Shown piece by piece: positions 35,355-47,400 of a DNA stretch of 64,000 nt. The DNA lies in contig NC_073693.1 of the NCBI RefSeq assembly GCF_029784155.1, forward strand, positions 28,808,343 to 28,872,342, given 5' to 3'. The DNA is from Uranotaenia lowii (lineage: Eukaryota; Arthropoda; Insecta; Diptera; Culicidae). Positions within the stretch are counted from its first letter, which is position 1. Each line of letters starts with the position of its first letter. A program made the translations under genes and the position numbers. The notes below the pieces were generated by a model. The model did not search any database and was not told the DNA's origin. It saw only the letters and a program-made list of their open reading frames with translations.

Positions 35355-36490
35355 CTAATATCTGTCTTCTGACTTCTGACTTCTGACTTCTGACTTCTGA
35401 CTTCTGACTTCTGACTTCTGACTTCTGACTTCTGACTTCTGACTTCTGACTTCTGACTTCTGTTTTCTGACTTCTGACTTCTGATTTCTGCCTTCTGACT
35501 TCTGACATCTGACTTCTGACTCCTGCCTTCCGACTTCTGACTTCTGACTTCGGACTTCTGATTTCTCACTTCAAACTTCTGACCTCTGACTTTTGACTTC
35601 TGACCTCTGACTTCTGACTTCTGACTTCTGACTTCTGACTTCTGACTTTTGACTTCTAACTTCTGACTTCTGACATCTGACTTCCAACTCTGACTTCTGA
35701 CTCCTAAATTCTGACTTCTGACCTCTGAATTCTAACTTCTGACTTCTGACTTCTGACTTCTGACTTCTGACTTTTGACTTTTGACTTCTGACTTCTGACT
35801 TCTGACTCCTGACTTCTGACTTCTGACTTCTGACTTCTGACTCCTGACTTCTGACTTCTGACTTCTGACTTCTGACTTCTGACTTCTGACTTCTGACTTC
35901 TGACTTCTGACTTCTGACTTCTGACTTCTGACTTCTGACTTCTGACTTCTGACTTCTGACTTCTGACTTCTGACTTTTGACTTTTGACTTCTGACTTCTG
36001 ACTTCTGACTCCTGACTTCTGACTTCTGACTTCTGACTTCTGACTCCTGACTTCTGACTTCTGACTTCTGACTTCTGACTTCTGACTTCTGACTTCTGAC
36101 TTCTGACTTCTGACTTCTGACTTCTGACTTCTGACTTCTGACTTCTGACTTCTGACTTCTGACTTCTGACTTCTGACTTCTGACTTCTGACTTCTGACTT
36201 CTGACTTCTGACTTCTGACTTCTGACTTCTGACTTCTGACTTCTGATTTCTGACTTCTGACTTCTGACTTCTGACTTCTGACTTCTGACTTCTGACTTCT
36301 GACTTCTGACTTCTGACTTCAGAGTTCTGACTTCTGACTTCTGACTTCTGACTTCTGACTTCTGAATTCTGGCTCCTGGCTTCTGACTTCTGACTTCTGA
36401 CTTCTGACTTCTGACTTCTGACTTCTGACTTCTGACTTCTGACTTCTGACTTCTGACTTCTGACTTCTGACTTCTGATTTCTGATTTCAG
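35355..36490. repeat. 7-bp minisatellite (CTTCTGA)n
   Basis: About 160 units of CTTCTGA with scattered variants (CTCCTGA, CTTTTGA, CCTCTGA), more diverged at the left end. A block with the variant pair CTTTTGACTTTTGA followed by two CTCCTGA units occurs at 35771 and again at 35974, 203 bp apart, exactly 29 units, so a segment was duplicated within the array. Minus-strand frames translate as SQKSEVR heptads; this is an artefact. Confidence 0.97.
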
Positions 36491-36939
36491 ATCAGATAAC
36501 CTTAGATTGTTTTTTTTTGTTTTTTTTTGTTTGAATTATAGAACCTAAGTTTGAAATCTTCCTCCCTTGAATCTAAAAAAAATAGAGGTAAACAAATAAA
36601 AACTCTCATAAAACCATACATTTCCCGGAATATTGTAAATTAACTTAAGAGTATAATTAAACACCAAGAATCTGCTTAGAAGTAGATAGCCGGAAATTTG
36701 AATGCATTAGGCCAGAACAAATATTATATTTTTCTTTTGTCAACATCCTCCCTCCCTCTTCGAATTTTTTGAACATCCAGAATGGGGAAATAAATAAATT
36801 TTAAGGTATGTTATTGAAAAATATGTTTAACTCTTTGAAAATTTAAACAGTTGAACAGATCATCTTTTGTATTCAACAATTTTTTCAAATTATCGATCAA
36901 AAAGAACTCAATTTTTCCATTTTGTACAATGTAGATTGT
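36491..36939. other. AT-rich non-coding spacer
   Basis: No gene or repeat recognised in these 450 bp. Confidence 0.35.
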
Positions 36940-37375
36940 ATGCAAGTTTGTTGCATGAAATGTCCGGTTGGCCGGGTTTCATTGAAAAATGTCCGGATTT
37001 TGCCTGGATTTATTCATCTTATTTGGCCAATTAAAAAAAAAAACAAATAATGTTGTAAATTTTATTTATATTTGCCTCCAAAACCAAAATTATGAAAATT
37101 AAAAAATAATCATGGAAAATTTTCTGAAGCCCAAAATACAATTTTAAATTTGTCAATGAGTTTTGATAAACAAATTGTTTTTCTATGTTTTTTTTTTCTT
37201 AATTTTTGTTGAGTAATTTCTGGATTTTGATAAAATTTGTCCGGATATTGCCCGACTTTAAGGTCGTCAATTTTGAATCAAAATGCCCAGATATCGCCAA
37301 GTTTTTATAAAAAATTGTCCGTTTTTATCCGGCCCGGATACGGGCTGATAAAATTCTTAGAAAAAAGTAAGGTTG
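36940..37375 (+). repeat. Dispersed repeat C, copy 1
   Basis: Aligns with 53893-54353 and 59135-59480 through repeated GTCCGGAT/TGCCCGG motifs, GGATTTATTCA-C/T-CTTAT-TTGGC and GGCCCGGATACG. Full copies begin and end with TTGCCAGA-type inverted ends, suggesting a MITE; this copy's ends are eroded. The orientation is the same in all three. Confidence 0.7.
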
Positions 37376-38369
37376 GTAATATGCGTAAATTTAGGACAAC
37401 TTGATTTGGTTATGGGATTTCTTAGAGTTTCTTTTAAGATTTTTGTTTTTTTTTTCTTTGTTTATTTTGGTATAAATTTTCGGTCTTTGGGTAGTTCTCG
37501 AACAGTATTTTCTTTTCTCACCTGGTTGAGTGAGAATGACCGTAAATAGATGGTTTTTTAAATAGAACAAGTGGGAATAAATGTTAAAAAAAAATGAAAA
37601 ATGCGAAAATGTCCCCCAATTTTGAATATAATTTAGATCTTATTTTTATCATTGTTGGATTGTTTTGAATCATTTTTGGGACATTTCGGAATTATAAGAG
37701 CTTCGTTATTAGTCTTTCTTGAATATTTCTTGGACAATTAAAGGCAAAGTTTTTTATAACTTTGAAACATTTTTTTTTTTTAATAATTCTTCAGGTTATT
37801 TTATGCCGTTTCTAAAAACCTTTATTTATTCCTATTTTTAAAACATATAAAACATTTGTTTTGGATTAATTGCGGGTAATTTTTGCGTCGTTGAAAATTG
37901 TATTTAATGTCAACTTTAAGTGATTTTAAACTGGTTTTTTTTTTTTGAAGGACTTTGGTCTTCTATGGGTCATTTTTAAGTCGTTTATTTACATTTTGGA
38001 TCATCTTATACAGATTTGGATGATTTTTTGCCTCAGTTTAAAATCAGTTTTGATTTACTTTTCGGGAATTTTGAGTTGTGTTTTCTTAGGTTTATTTTCA
38101 TGATTATTTTTGGACAATTTTTTAAACATTTGCTTTTTTTCTTTGGCGAATTTTTGAGAAAATTTGTGTTTATTTTGGGTATTTTTTAATCAATTTGGGT
38201 GATATTTTGATCAATTTTGAATAGTTCTTGGGGAATATGATTTATATTCGCTTGATGGTCATTTTTGGATCACTTTTGGCTTCATTTAAATTTCTGTTCA
38301 TGGTTGATTTGATAAAGTTAAAATAATAAAAAGTTGCAAAATATACACCCAATGATAAATCATAAGGCA
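37376..38369. other. AT-rich stretch with TTTTGG-type wording
   Basis: No gene. The sequence is a long run of T-rich words such as TTTTTGGATCATTTTTGG and TCATTTTTGGGACATTT, with weak self-similarity, possibly an ancient degenerate tandem repeat. Confidence 0.35.
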
Positions 38370-39200
38370 AAAAAATCATTTTTTCAAGGTGCACAGAACT
38401 TTAGAATTGATTTAGATTTATTTTGGGGCGCTGATTCTAAATATGCAATGAGTTTTTTCCAGCAGCTTTTGTTTTTTTCTAAATAACTTTGGAGAATGGG
38501 AAAAAATTCATTTAATAAATTTGTTCACATTTTTGGCAAACTTTTAGAATATGACAAAGATTTGGAAATTAAAGTTATAGTTCAATAATCAACTTTTCCA
38601 AGATCACGAGTAATTTTGACTTCTGAGAAAAAAGTTATAGAAGTTTTCTTATTGTTTATAATTTCAAAATTTTTCAAAATTCGGCAATTTTGACGAAATT
38701 TTTTTTTTAAACTTTAACTTGAAATGAATTTAAGATATATTTTAAACTATAAGTTCAATCGTTTTGCAGTCTCCAACAAAGATCTTAAATGAGTTAAAAA
38801 CTATAATACCAAATACTCGAAGACTTTCTACAGCGGTGCCAGAAATTGTTACAATGTTATCAATTAAAATTACTAAAATTTGTAGAATTTCATTTTTAAA
38901 GCTTTATATCTCTGAATGTATAGTATCTAGGAAAATCTGAATCCTTGATTAAATGGAAAGAAATTAATTAATTGATAATCAGTTTTTGGATTTTATTTTG
39001 GTTGGTTTATCAGTTATCAATGTTCGATTTGACTCCAATTCGATCAATTTTATAATTTCCACACGCCATATCACTAAAACAAGGAATGATAGAAAAAATC
39101 TGGCAAATTGTTGGAACTCAGGACGTAAGAACCTTCCATAAACAGTTACTAAAAAAGTAGTTGATAAAAATTTGAAAAAAGTTACCCAAGCCGATCGTTT
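38370..39200 (+). repeat. Dispersed repeat D, copy 3
   Basis: Matches the copies at 10170 and 56740 through CATAAGG, GGGGCGCTGATTCTAAATA, TCACGAGTAATTTTGACTTC, AAAAAGTTATAGAAGTTTTC, TTGCAGTCTCCAACAAAG and CCATATCAC. No coding content. Confidence 0.75.
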
Positions 39201-39967
39201 GGATCGCATTTGAAAGTACGCTCAGCAAGATTCTCATTATAGTTTTCGTAAGAGACCTATTTATAAGGTTTTTATGTTTTTATATACTTTTATTCAGCGC
39301 AAAACCTCAAGTACTCTCATGTAACAGAACTGATTTGTGTCATAAGGTAATCTTTTGAAATTCATCTAAATTTTTGATGATGCGACTTCTTTCGAAAATC
39401 ATGAATAAGATTTATTTTGTTTTATAATATTGGAACTTGGTTCTTAACAGACTGTCCATCGGAGCTTGTGAAATTGTTCGTATTTCAAAACGGGGCAAAG
39501 TGATCTGTAAAAAATTGCCAGATTTTATTAAAGAAAGAACATGAATAAAAAACATGAAATTTGTTTAAAAACACACAAAATTGTGTCCCGGTTTGTCGCT
39601 TTTTGTGATTTTTCGTCAATAGTTTATTCTTATGTTACTTCTGAAAAATTGTGATCTATATTGTGTATTATAGAGCAATTTTTGATTTTTGGTTCATTTT
39701 TGGGAGCTATTTATTTATTATTTATCATTAAGGGTCTATATTGGTATTTCTGTTCATAATATTTACATATGTAGAAGTTGCGTTTTTAAGTAACTTTATT
39801 TGTCATAAAAAGGCAGTTTTATTTATATTTTGTGTGTGTTTTTTGGATTACTTTGGGAATATTTTTGAGCGTTATGGGACATTTTTCTAATTTATTTTAT
39901 GTCATTTTAAAGCCATTTCATTTTATTTATTTAGCAAATGTAAACATTATTACTTGTTACTTGAAAA
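39201..39967. other. AT-rich non-coding stretch
   Basis: No gene recognised; the 63-codon frame at 39832-40023 runs into the X element end and looks random. Confidence 0.35.
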
Positions 39968-42620
39968 CCGTAAAACGGGGTAACATCAACATGATTTTTT
40001 TCCACACAATCATCAATAACTAAGTCTAAAGTAAAAATATCTTAAATCTTTATTCTAGGTTTATAAACCTAGTTTCAAATTGGGAAAAAAATTTTTTTTT
40101 GAAAATTACTAATGTAAATAAAAATGTAATTTGAATTTTTTTCTAAGGCTCGCTAACAAACACCCTTCCTGATGAATTCAAAGCCTTTAAAAGCAGCTGG
40201 TTGATTTTTGTGGGAGTTCAATTTTTTTCCTCAAAAAATGTATAGTTTTGGTGAAGTTTTTGTTGTTCGAGGTATATTTTTGATAGTTAAAAATAGAGAC
40301 ATTTTCCAAGAGTAATCCAGTCTAGGACCCTATCAAATGGTAAAGTTTGAAGGAAAAAAAGGAGAATAATGCGAGGGCCTAGAGAATTGAATGGAAGCAA
40401 AGTTTCATTTTTCGTGGTTAAAATTTTATAACCTGGGGGAGAATGGGGATACTCGACTTTTCTTATTTTCATCATATCTTTTTTGTAAAATTTTGCAACT
40501 CGTCGTCATTTGCATTTTCTGACAGCGTTTAGTTTCACATTTATATGCTCCAAAAATTAGAAAGATACATGAACTTTGAGATGAACTAAAAGTATTTTCG
40601 TGAGACTTCAATGGGTTCTAAAATCTTAATGCTTACAGATAACCGTACCTCTTGTGCATCAAAGATTTAAGGTTGATGGGACACCAAACTGACGTAGTCA
40701 GAAAAATTATTGGTTTTACCAGTTATTTTTTAATTTACAAAAACATGCCATTTTCACCCTACTAAGAAAAAGGGGTAAGTTGCAAAAAACTCTGTAATTA
40801 ATGGAAAATCAAATGAAAACGTTTGAAAATTTTTAGTTTTTGATACATTTGTGATGTCATAACGCATAAAGCAACAATTGCAGTAATTTTTGGTTTTTGT
40901 TTGAATTAAACTTTACATTTTGTCTGTCAAAAATGTTTTTAAGGAAACAGTGTTCATCTGCTGCATACATTTAGGGGTAAAAAATACAACAAAATATTCT
41001 ATTAGCATAAATCATGAAAATAAATCTTAGGATGGATGAAATTTTAATGTTAACAAACGCATGATGCAAAACAATCATATCCCAGCATATGCAAACACGA
41101 TTTATGAGATTTAGTTCAGATTTTCATTTTGTTGCATTTTGCCCAGACAGCTAACTGATTTATAAAAATATTTATTTAAAAAAATTGGTGATTGTCCGAA
41201 AAATGTTTATACACAAACAGTGTTGGCATCGAAAAATGTTAAAAATTGTACATCTATTGCACGATTTTTTAGTTTTTTTATGTACATCAAAAACTTTAAA
41301 AAACCCTTTCACGAACTTTGTCATAATCAATTTGTTATCATTCAATGATAACTTTATCACAGTATATTGAAATAAAAATTGAATGAGTGTTGTGGTATAC
41401 AAATGTTGCATCTAACCCTGCTTTTGCATGATGCCCCGTTTGACGTTACTTGATCGTTTTCTAAAGGAGATTTATTCCTTGATTCATGATGCCCTGACCC
41501 TAGACAAAAATCTAGTAAAATCCGAAGATAAAAATCCCGTTGACTATTTTTTACCATATAAGTTCTTATTTCACAGTTTGTAAGTATCAGACAAAGAGAA
41601 TTTTAAAAGTTTGGCTTCTACCCTATACACATTGCATACCTTAAGGCGCAATTTACTATTTTTCAGATAAATACAGTATTTTTAGTCATTTTTAACTAAT
41701 AATTACTGGACAAACATTAAATAGTTATTGTACAGATATAAGTATTTTCAAGATAACCAATGATTACGATCCATTTAGAAGAAAAATATATCTTTTAGGA
41801 CACAGGGATCAATATTACCCATAACATACATTTTGCAAAACTTCTTCTTAAAAAAAAATGAGAGTTTACTATTGTTTTGAAAATATGGCATTATGAAGTT
41901 CATGTTACACTCTAAGATAAACATATTGGAATAAACATTTTTATTTTAAATTTTTCATGTGAGAAACATTTTAAAGTGATAAAAAAACATCTTCAAATCA
42001 TATTTTGATAATTTTTTGAAACCAAGTTAAATAACTCGAAAATTATTTTTTTTTTAATGTTAAAAATTTAGCCCCTTAATTTATGCAACATCATTGTCCA
42101 TCTTTCGATTTTAATTGTTGTTCGGCTTTAACACATTAAGGACCACGATGTTGTTTTTTTGGACCACGCAGAAACCTAAACCGAAAAACACCGAAATTCA
42201 GCATTGTATATTTCAGAATTTACTGAACAAAAAGTTACAAATTTAGTATCTTTGAGCCACCGAAAGTGTTGTGTTCAATTTTGTAGAGTTTCATGATAAA
42301 TTTTATATCATTTTAGTTTGTTCAGAACTGCCTTAGCAATGATAACCAAGAATTTGTAAATATTATGAAGGTGTTTTGTATCCTTTATGATCAAATAACT
42401 CGTTAAAACCGTAAAATAGAGACTGATCAATGTTACCCCAAACTATCAAATTCTAAACAAAGATGAAATCGATTTTTAAATCAAATTTAAAATTGTCTCA
42501 AAAATTTCTACAACACATTTTACGTTCAAAGGAGGTCAGTACTGGTTTAAAACATATGAAACATGCCACATTCATAATCGAAAAAATTGAAAAAAGTGAT
42601 CAATCTGACCCCGGATTACG
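39968..42620 (-). mobile_element. Family X TIR element, copy 2, with nested repeat
   Basis: Left end CCGTAAAACGGGGTAAC and right end, read inward, CGTAATCCGGGGTCAGATTG, match the two ends of copy 1 at 28479-29422 in opposite orientation. Aligned blocks are about 39968-40440 and 42335-42620. The middle holds the family Y copy at about 40440-41449 and about 0.6-0.9 kb of other sequence, so the 2.65 kb length comes from insertion. No transposase is seen. Confidence 0.65.
40440..41449 (+). mobile_element. Family Y element, copy 2
   Basis: Reverse-complement homologue of 15980-16570 and of the left end at 14025-14075, including TGCATACATTTAGGGGTAAA and the ATGATGCCCCGTTTGACG end. The left end (GAATGGGGATACTCGAC) is diverged. 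It is shorter than copy 1 because it lacks the 1.6 kb insert. It lies inside the family X copy. Confidence 0.65.
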
Positions 42621-44472
42621 TTACAAGTGAACAAGTAAATTTCAGCCATAGTCTTGTAAACATGCAAGTTTTTTTTCCAAGTGAGTACGGATGAGTTAGG
42701 CAAAATATAACCTCAATAAATTTCAGTTCAAAATACGGACAGCCGGCCGACGCTGATATTTGTGGTTGTTATTTCCAAAATAGAAAAGTGTTAGTGAAAG
42801 AACCTACCTCTACCTGCCTGAACTCTGGCAGCGGCTCATAGGAACATCATGAAAATGATCCGAAAATTTTAAGGAAAACTGAAAAATGAATCGGCTGTTC
42901 AAGTTTTAAATTCGGAGAGACAAAACAAAGAGAAAACATCATCTCGAAAAATGTTGGGGTTAAAAAAATATCTATAATTAGTGTATACAACTTTGTTAAG
43001 TCAATAGTTAACTAATTTCTAACAGCTTTTGTGTCACAAATTTAATCGTAAATGTAAGGAAATTTAAAAAAATTAGAAGCCTAGATTAAAAAGTTGCATA
43101 ACGCCTCTAAAAGTCACTGCATCACCTAGTGAATGTAGCTACCTATTCCATCAGGAAGCACTTCCAACGAAACCTAAACGACTCTTGAACACTTCTTTGC
43201 GAAGCAATTTGTTACACCAATAAGTTAGCATCAGTTGGCAGCGCAGGAAGCCCCACAACCGAATCTACATCTCTGCCCCGATATGGATGGGTGGCGGGTG
43301 GACGTTTGGAAGATTTGAGGTGCTGGTTGATGGCAAGTTATGAAGATAGTAGGTGTCGGTAATACCCAATCACTTCCCCTGCTGAAGTCCAACCAAAGCG
43401 AAACGATAAGCGGCGTCCATCATTCAAATGATGAAGGCGATGATGATGACGATAATATTGTAGGGATTCTTTCCAATTCTCCGCTTTTTTTCCGATACGT
43501 TTTCATACTTTTTCCAATCAACAACTTGTCGACACCAACGACGACGACGGAGGCAAATGCATCACATATATCTTAGTTGAAGTCGATCCTGGCGAGCAGG
43601 CACGAAGGAAGGAAATGCACCGATTTACACTCTCGACAAGAAACCATGTTGTTACACTATTACAAACTGTGTTGGCACCATCTGGGCCATTCTTGTAACC
43701 ATCTATTTTTCTTCCTCCAACGAACGGGTTGAAGGTGAGCCGTTGGAAAAAAAAAATGTGAACGAAGCTAACAAACAGCTGTCGACAAAACACACTTTCG
43801 ACGAATATTAGTTTTTGCAACGTTGGGCAAAAAATAAAGGGAAACTGCACCTCCGCAACTTTACTAGGCGTCACTTTTCCTTTGCTCTTCCTCCATATTT
43901 TGAGGAACAGCTTTGCAATTCATTTTAATGTTTCCATTCCTCCATCCGTCAATCTGCTTTGGTTCGCCAAACAAAACACGGATTGATTGAGCTTCCAGGA
44001 AATCTCTCTCTTTTGATAGATGTGGACTGCTGCATTCCCCTTGAAGCAAAATGAAGTTGGAGCTGCGATGATGAAAGTGCACTTTTGATTCGACGTTTAG
44101 AATTATAAATAATTTCACCTACCCGGACCAGGTAGGTACTTGATAAGTCAATTGGCGCATATAAATTGGCTTGCGGGTGAATCGAACAGACCCTCAGGTA
44201 GCAATTTAGAAAATGTGCAATTCTCGTCGCTATTTTGGTATCAATCAATCCTGCCACTTGTGATGATTGAATGCGGGAAGCTGATGCCGGAGGAGATTTT
44301 CCTTCTTCTAGGAAGGATTGTTGTGATTTTGATGGAACTGGAAAAATTGCATTTAGATTGCAACTGATAAACATAACATAACATACGGAACATAATGAAT
44401 GCTACTAAAAAACCCAAGAAAACAATTGAAAAAAAAATTGTTTTATCAAAATTTATTGACAGATTTAAAAAA
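42621..44472. other. Unique stretch, partly GC-richer
   Basis: About 43110-44380 has mixed composition, GAT-rich and GAC-rich microsatellite-like words near 43430-43460 and 43530-43555, and no other copy in the window. The open frames (118 codons 43518-43874 minus, 141 codons 43949-44374 minus) overlap others and show no known domain. It could be host regulatory or untranslated DNA. Confidence 0.3.
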
Positions 44473-47400
44473 GACAAAAATGACAAAAATGAAAAAATGA
44501 CAAAAATGACAAAAATGACAAAAATGACAAAAATGACAAAAATGACAAAAATGACAAAAATGACAAAAATGACAAAAATGACAAAAATGACAAAAATGAC
44601 AAAAATGACAAAAATGACAAAAATGACAAAAATGACAAAAATGACAAAAATGACAAAAATGACAAAAATGACAAAAATGACAAAAATGACAAAAATGACA
44701 AAAATGACAAAAATGACAAAAATGACAAAAATGACAAAAATGACAAAAATGACAAAAATGACAAAAATGACAAAAATGACAAAAATGACAAAAATGACAA
44801 AAATGACAAAAATGACAAAAATGAAAAAAATGAAAAAAATGACAAAAATGACAAAAATGACAAAAATGACAAAAATGACATAAATGACAAAAATGACAAA
44901 AATGATAAAAATGATAAAAATGATAAAAATAACAAAAATTACAAAAATGACAAAAATGACAAAAATGACAAAAATGACAAAAATGACAAAAATGACAAAA
45001 ATGACAAAAATGACAAAAATGACAAAAATGACAAAAATGACAAAAATGACAAAAATGACAAAAATGACAAAAATGACAAAAATGACAAAAATGACAAAAA
45101 TGACAAAAATGACAAAAATGACAAAAATGACAAAAATGACAAAAATGACAAAAATGACAAAAATGACAAAAATGACAAAAATGACAAAAATGACAAAAAT
45201 GACAAAAATGACAAAAATGACAAAAATGACAAAAATGACAAAAATGACAAAAATGACAAAAATGACAAAAATGACAAAAATGACAAAAATGACAAAAATG
45301 ACAAAAATGACAAAAATGACAAAAATGACAAAAATGACAAAAATGACAAAAATGACAAAAATGACAAAAATGACAAAAATGACAAAAATGACAAAAATGA
45401 CAAAAATGACAAAAATGACAAAAATGACAAAAATGACAAAAATGACAAAAATGACAAAAATGACAAAAATGACAAAAATGACAAAAATGACAAAAATGAC
45501 AAAAATGACAAAAATGACAAAAATGACAAAAATGACAAAAATGACAAAAATGACAAAAATGACAAAAATGACAAAAATGACAAAAATGACAAAAATGACA
45601 AAAATGACAAAAATGACAAAAATGACAAAAATGACAAAAATGACAAAAATGACAAAAATGACAAAAATGACAAAAATGACAAAAATGACAAAAATGACAA
45701 AAATGACAAAAATGACAAAAATGACAAAAATGACAAAAATGACAAAAATGACAAAAATGACAAAAATGACAAAAATGACAAAAATGACAAAAATGACAAA
45801 AATGACAAAAATGACAAAAATGACAAAAATGACAAAAATGACAAAAATGACAAAAATGACAAAAATGACAAAAATGACAAAAATGACAAAAATGACAAAA
45901 ATGACAAAAATGACAAAAATGACAAAAATGACAAAAATGACAAAAATGACAAAAATGACAAAAATGACAAAAATGACAAAAATGACAAAAATGACAAAAA
46001 TGACAAAAATGACAAAAATGACAAAAATGACAAAAATGACAAAAATGACAAAAATGACAAAAATGACAAAAATGACAAAAATGACAAAAATGACAAAAAT
46101 GACAAAAATGACAAAAATGACAAAAATGACAAAAATGACAAAAATGACAAAAATGACAAAAATGACAAAAATGACAAAAATGACAAAAATGACAAAAATG
46201 ACAAAAATGACAAAAATGACAAAAATGACAAAAATGACAAAAATGACAAAAATGACAAAAATGACAAAAATGACAAAAATGACAAAAATGACAAAAATGA
46301 CAAAAATGAAAAAAATGAAAAAAATGACAAAAATGACAAAAATGACAAAAATGACATAAATGACAAAAATGACAAAAATGATAAAAATGATAAAAATAAC
46401 AAAAATTACAAAAATGACAAAAATGACAAAAATGACAAAAATGACAAAAATGACAAAAATGACAAAAATGACAAAAATGACAAAAATGACAAAAATGACA
46501 AAAATGACAAAAATGACAAAAATGACAAAAATGACAAAAATGACAAAAATGACAAAAATGACAAAAATGACAAAAATGACAAAAATGACAAAAATGACAA
46601 AAATGACAAAAATGACAAAAATGACAAAAATGACAAAAATGACAAAAATGACAAAAATGACAAAAATGACAAAAATGACAAAAATGACAAAAATGACAAA
46701 AATGACAAAAATGACAAAAATGACAAAAATGACAAAAATGACAAAAATGACAAAAATGACAAAAATGACAAAAATGACAAAAATGACAAAAATGACAAAA
46801 ATGACAAAAATGACAAAAATGACAAAAATGACAAAAATGACAAAAATGACAAAAATGACAAAAATGACAAAAATGACAAAAATGACAAAAATGACAAAAA
46901 TGACAAAAATGACAAAAATGACAAAAATGACAAAAATGACAAAAATGACAAAAATGACAAAAATGACAAAAATGACAAAAATGACAAAAATGACAAAAAT
47001 GACAAAAATGACAAAAATGACAAAAATGACAAAAATGACAAAAATGAAAAAAATGAAAAAAATGACAAAAATGACAAAAATGACAAAAATGACAAAAATG
47101 ACATAAATGACAAAAATGACAAAAATGATAAAAATGATAAAAATAACAAAAATTACAAAAATGACAAAAATGACAAAAATGACAAAAATGACAAAAATGA
47201 CAAAAATGACAAAAATGACAAAAATGACAAAAATGACAAAAATGACAAAAATGACAAAAATGACAAAAATGACAAAAATGACAAAAATGACAAAAATGAC
47301 AAAAATGAAAAATATGAAAAAAATGAAAAAAATGACAAAAATGACAAAAATGACAAAAATGACATAAATGACAAAAATGACAAAAATGATAAAAATGATA

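Noticed and set aside
35254..35569. SEVRSQK heptad-repeat proteins on the minus strand
   Set aside because: Artefact of the 7-bp satellite, whose three-unit period of 21 bp codes for seven residues.
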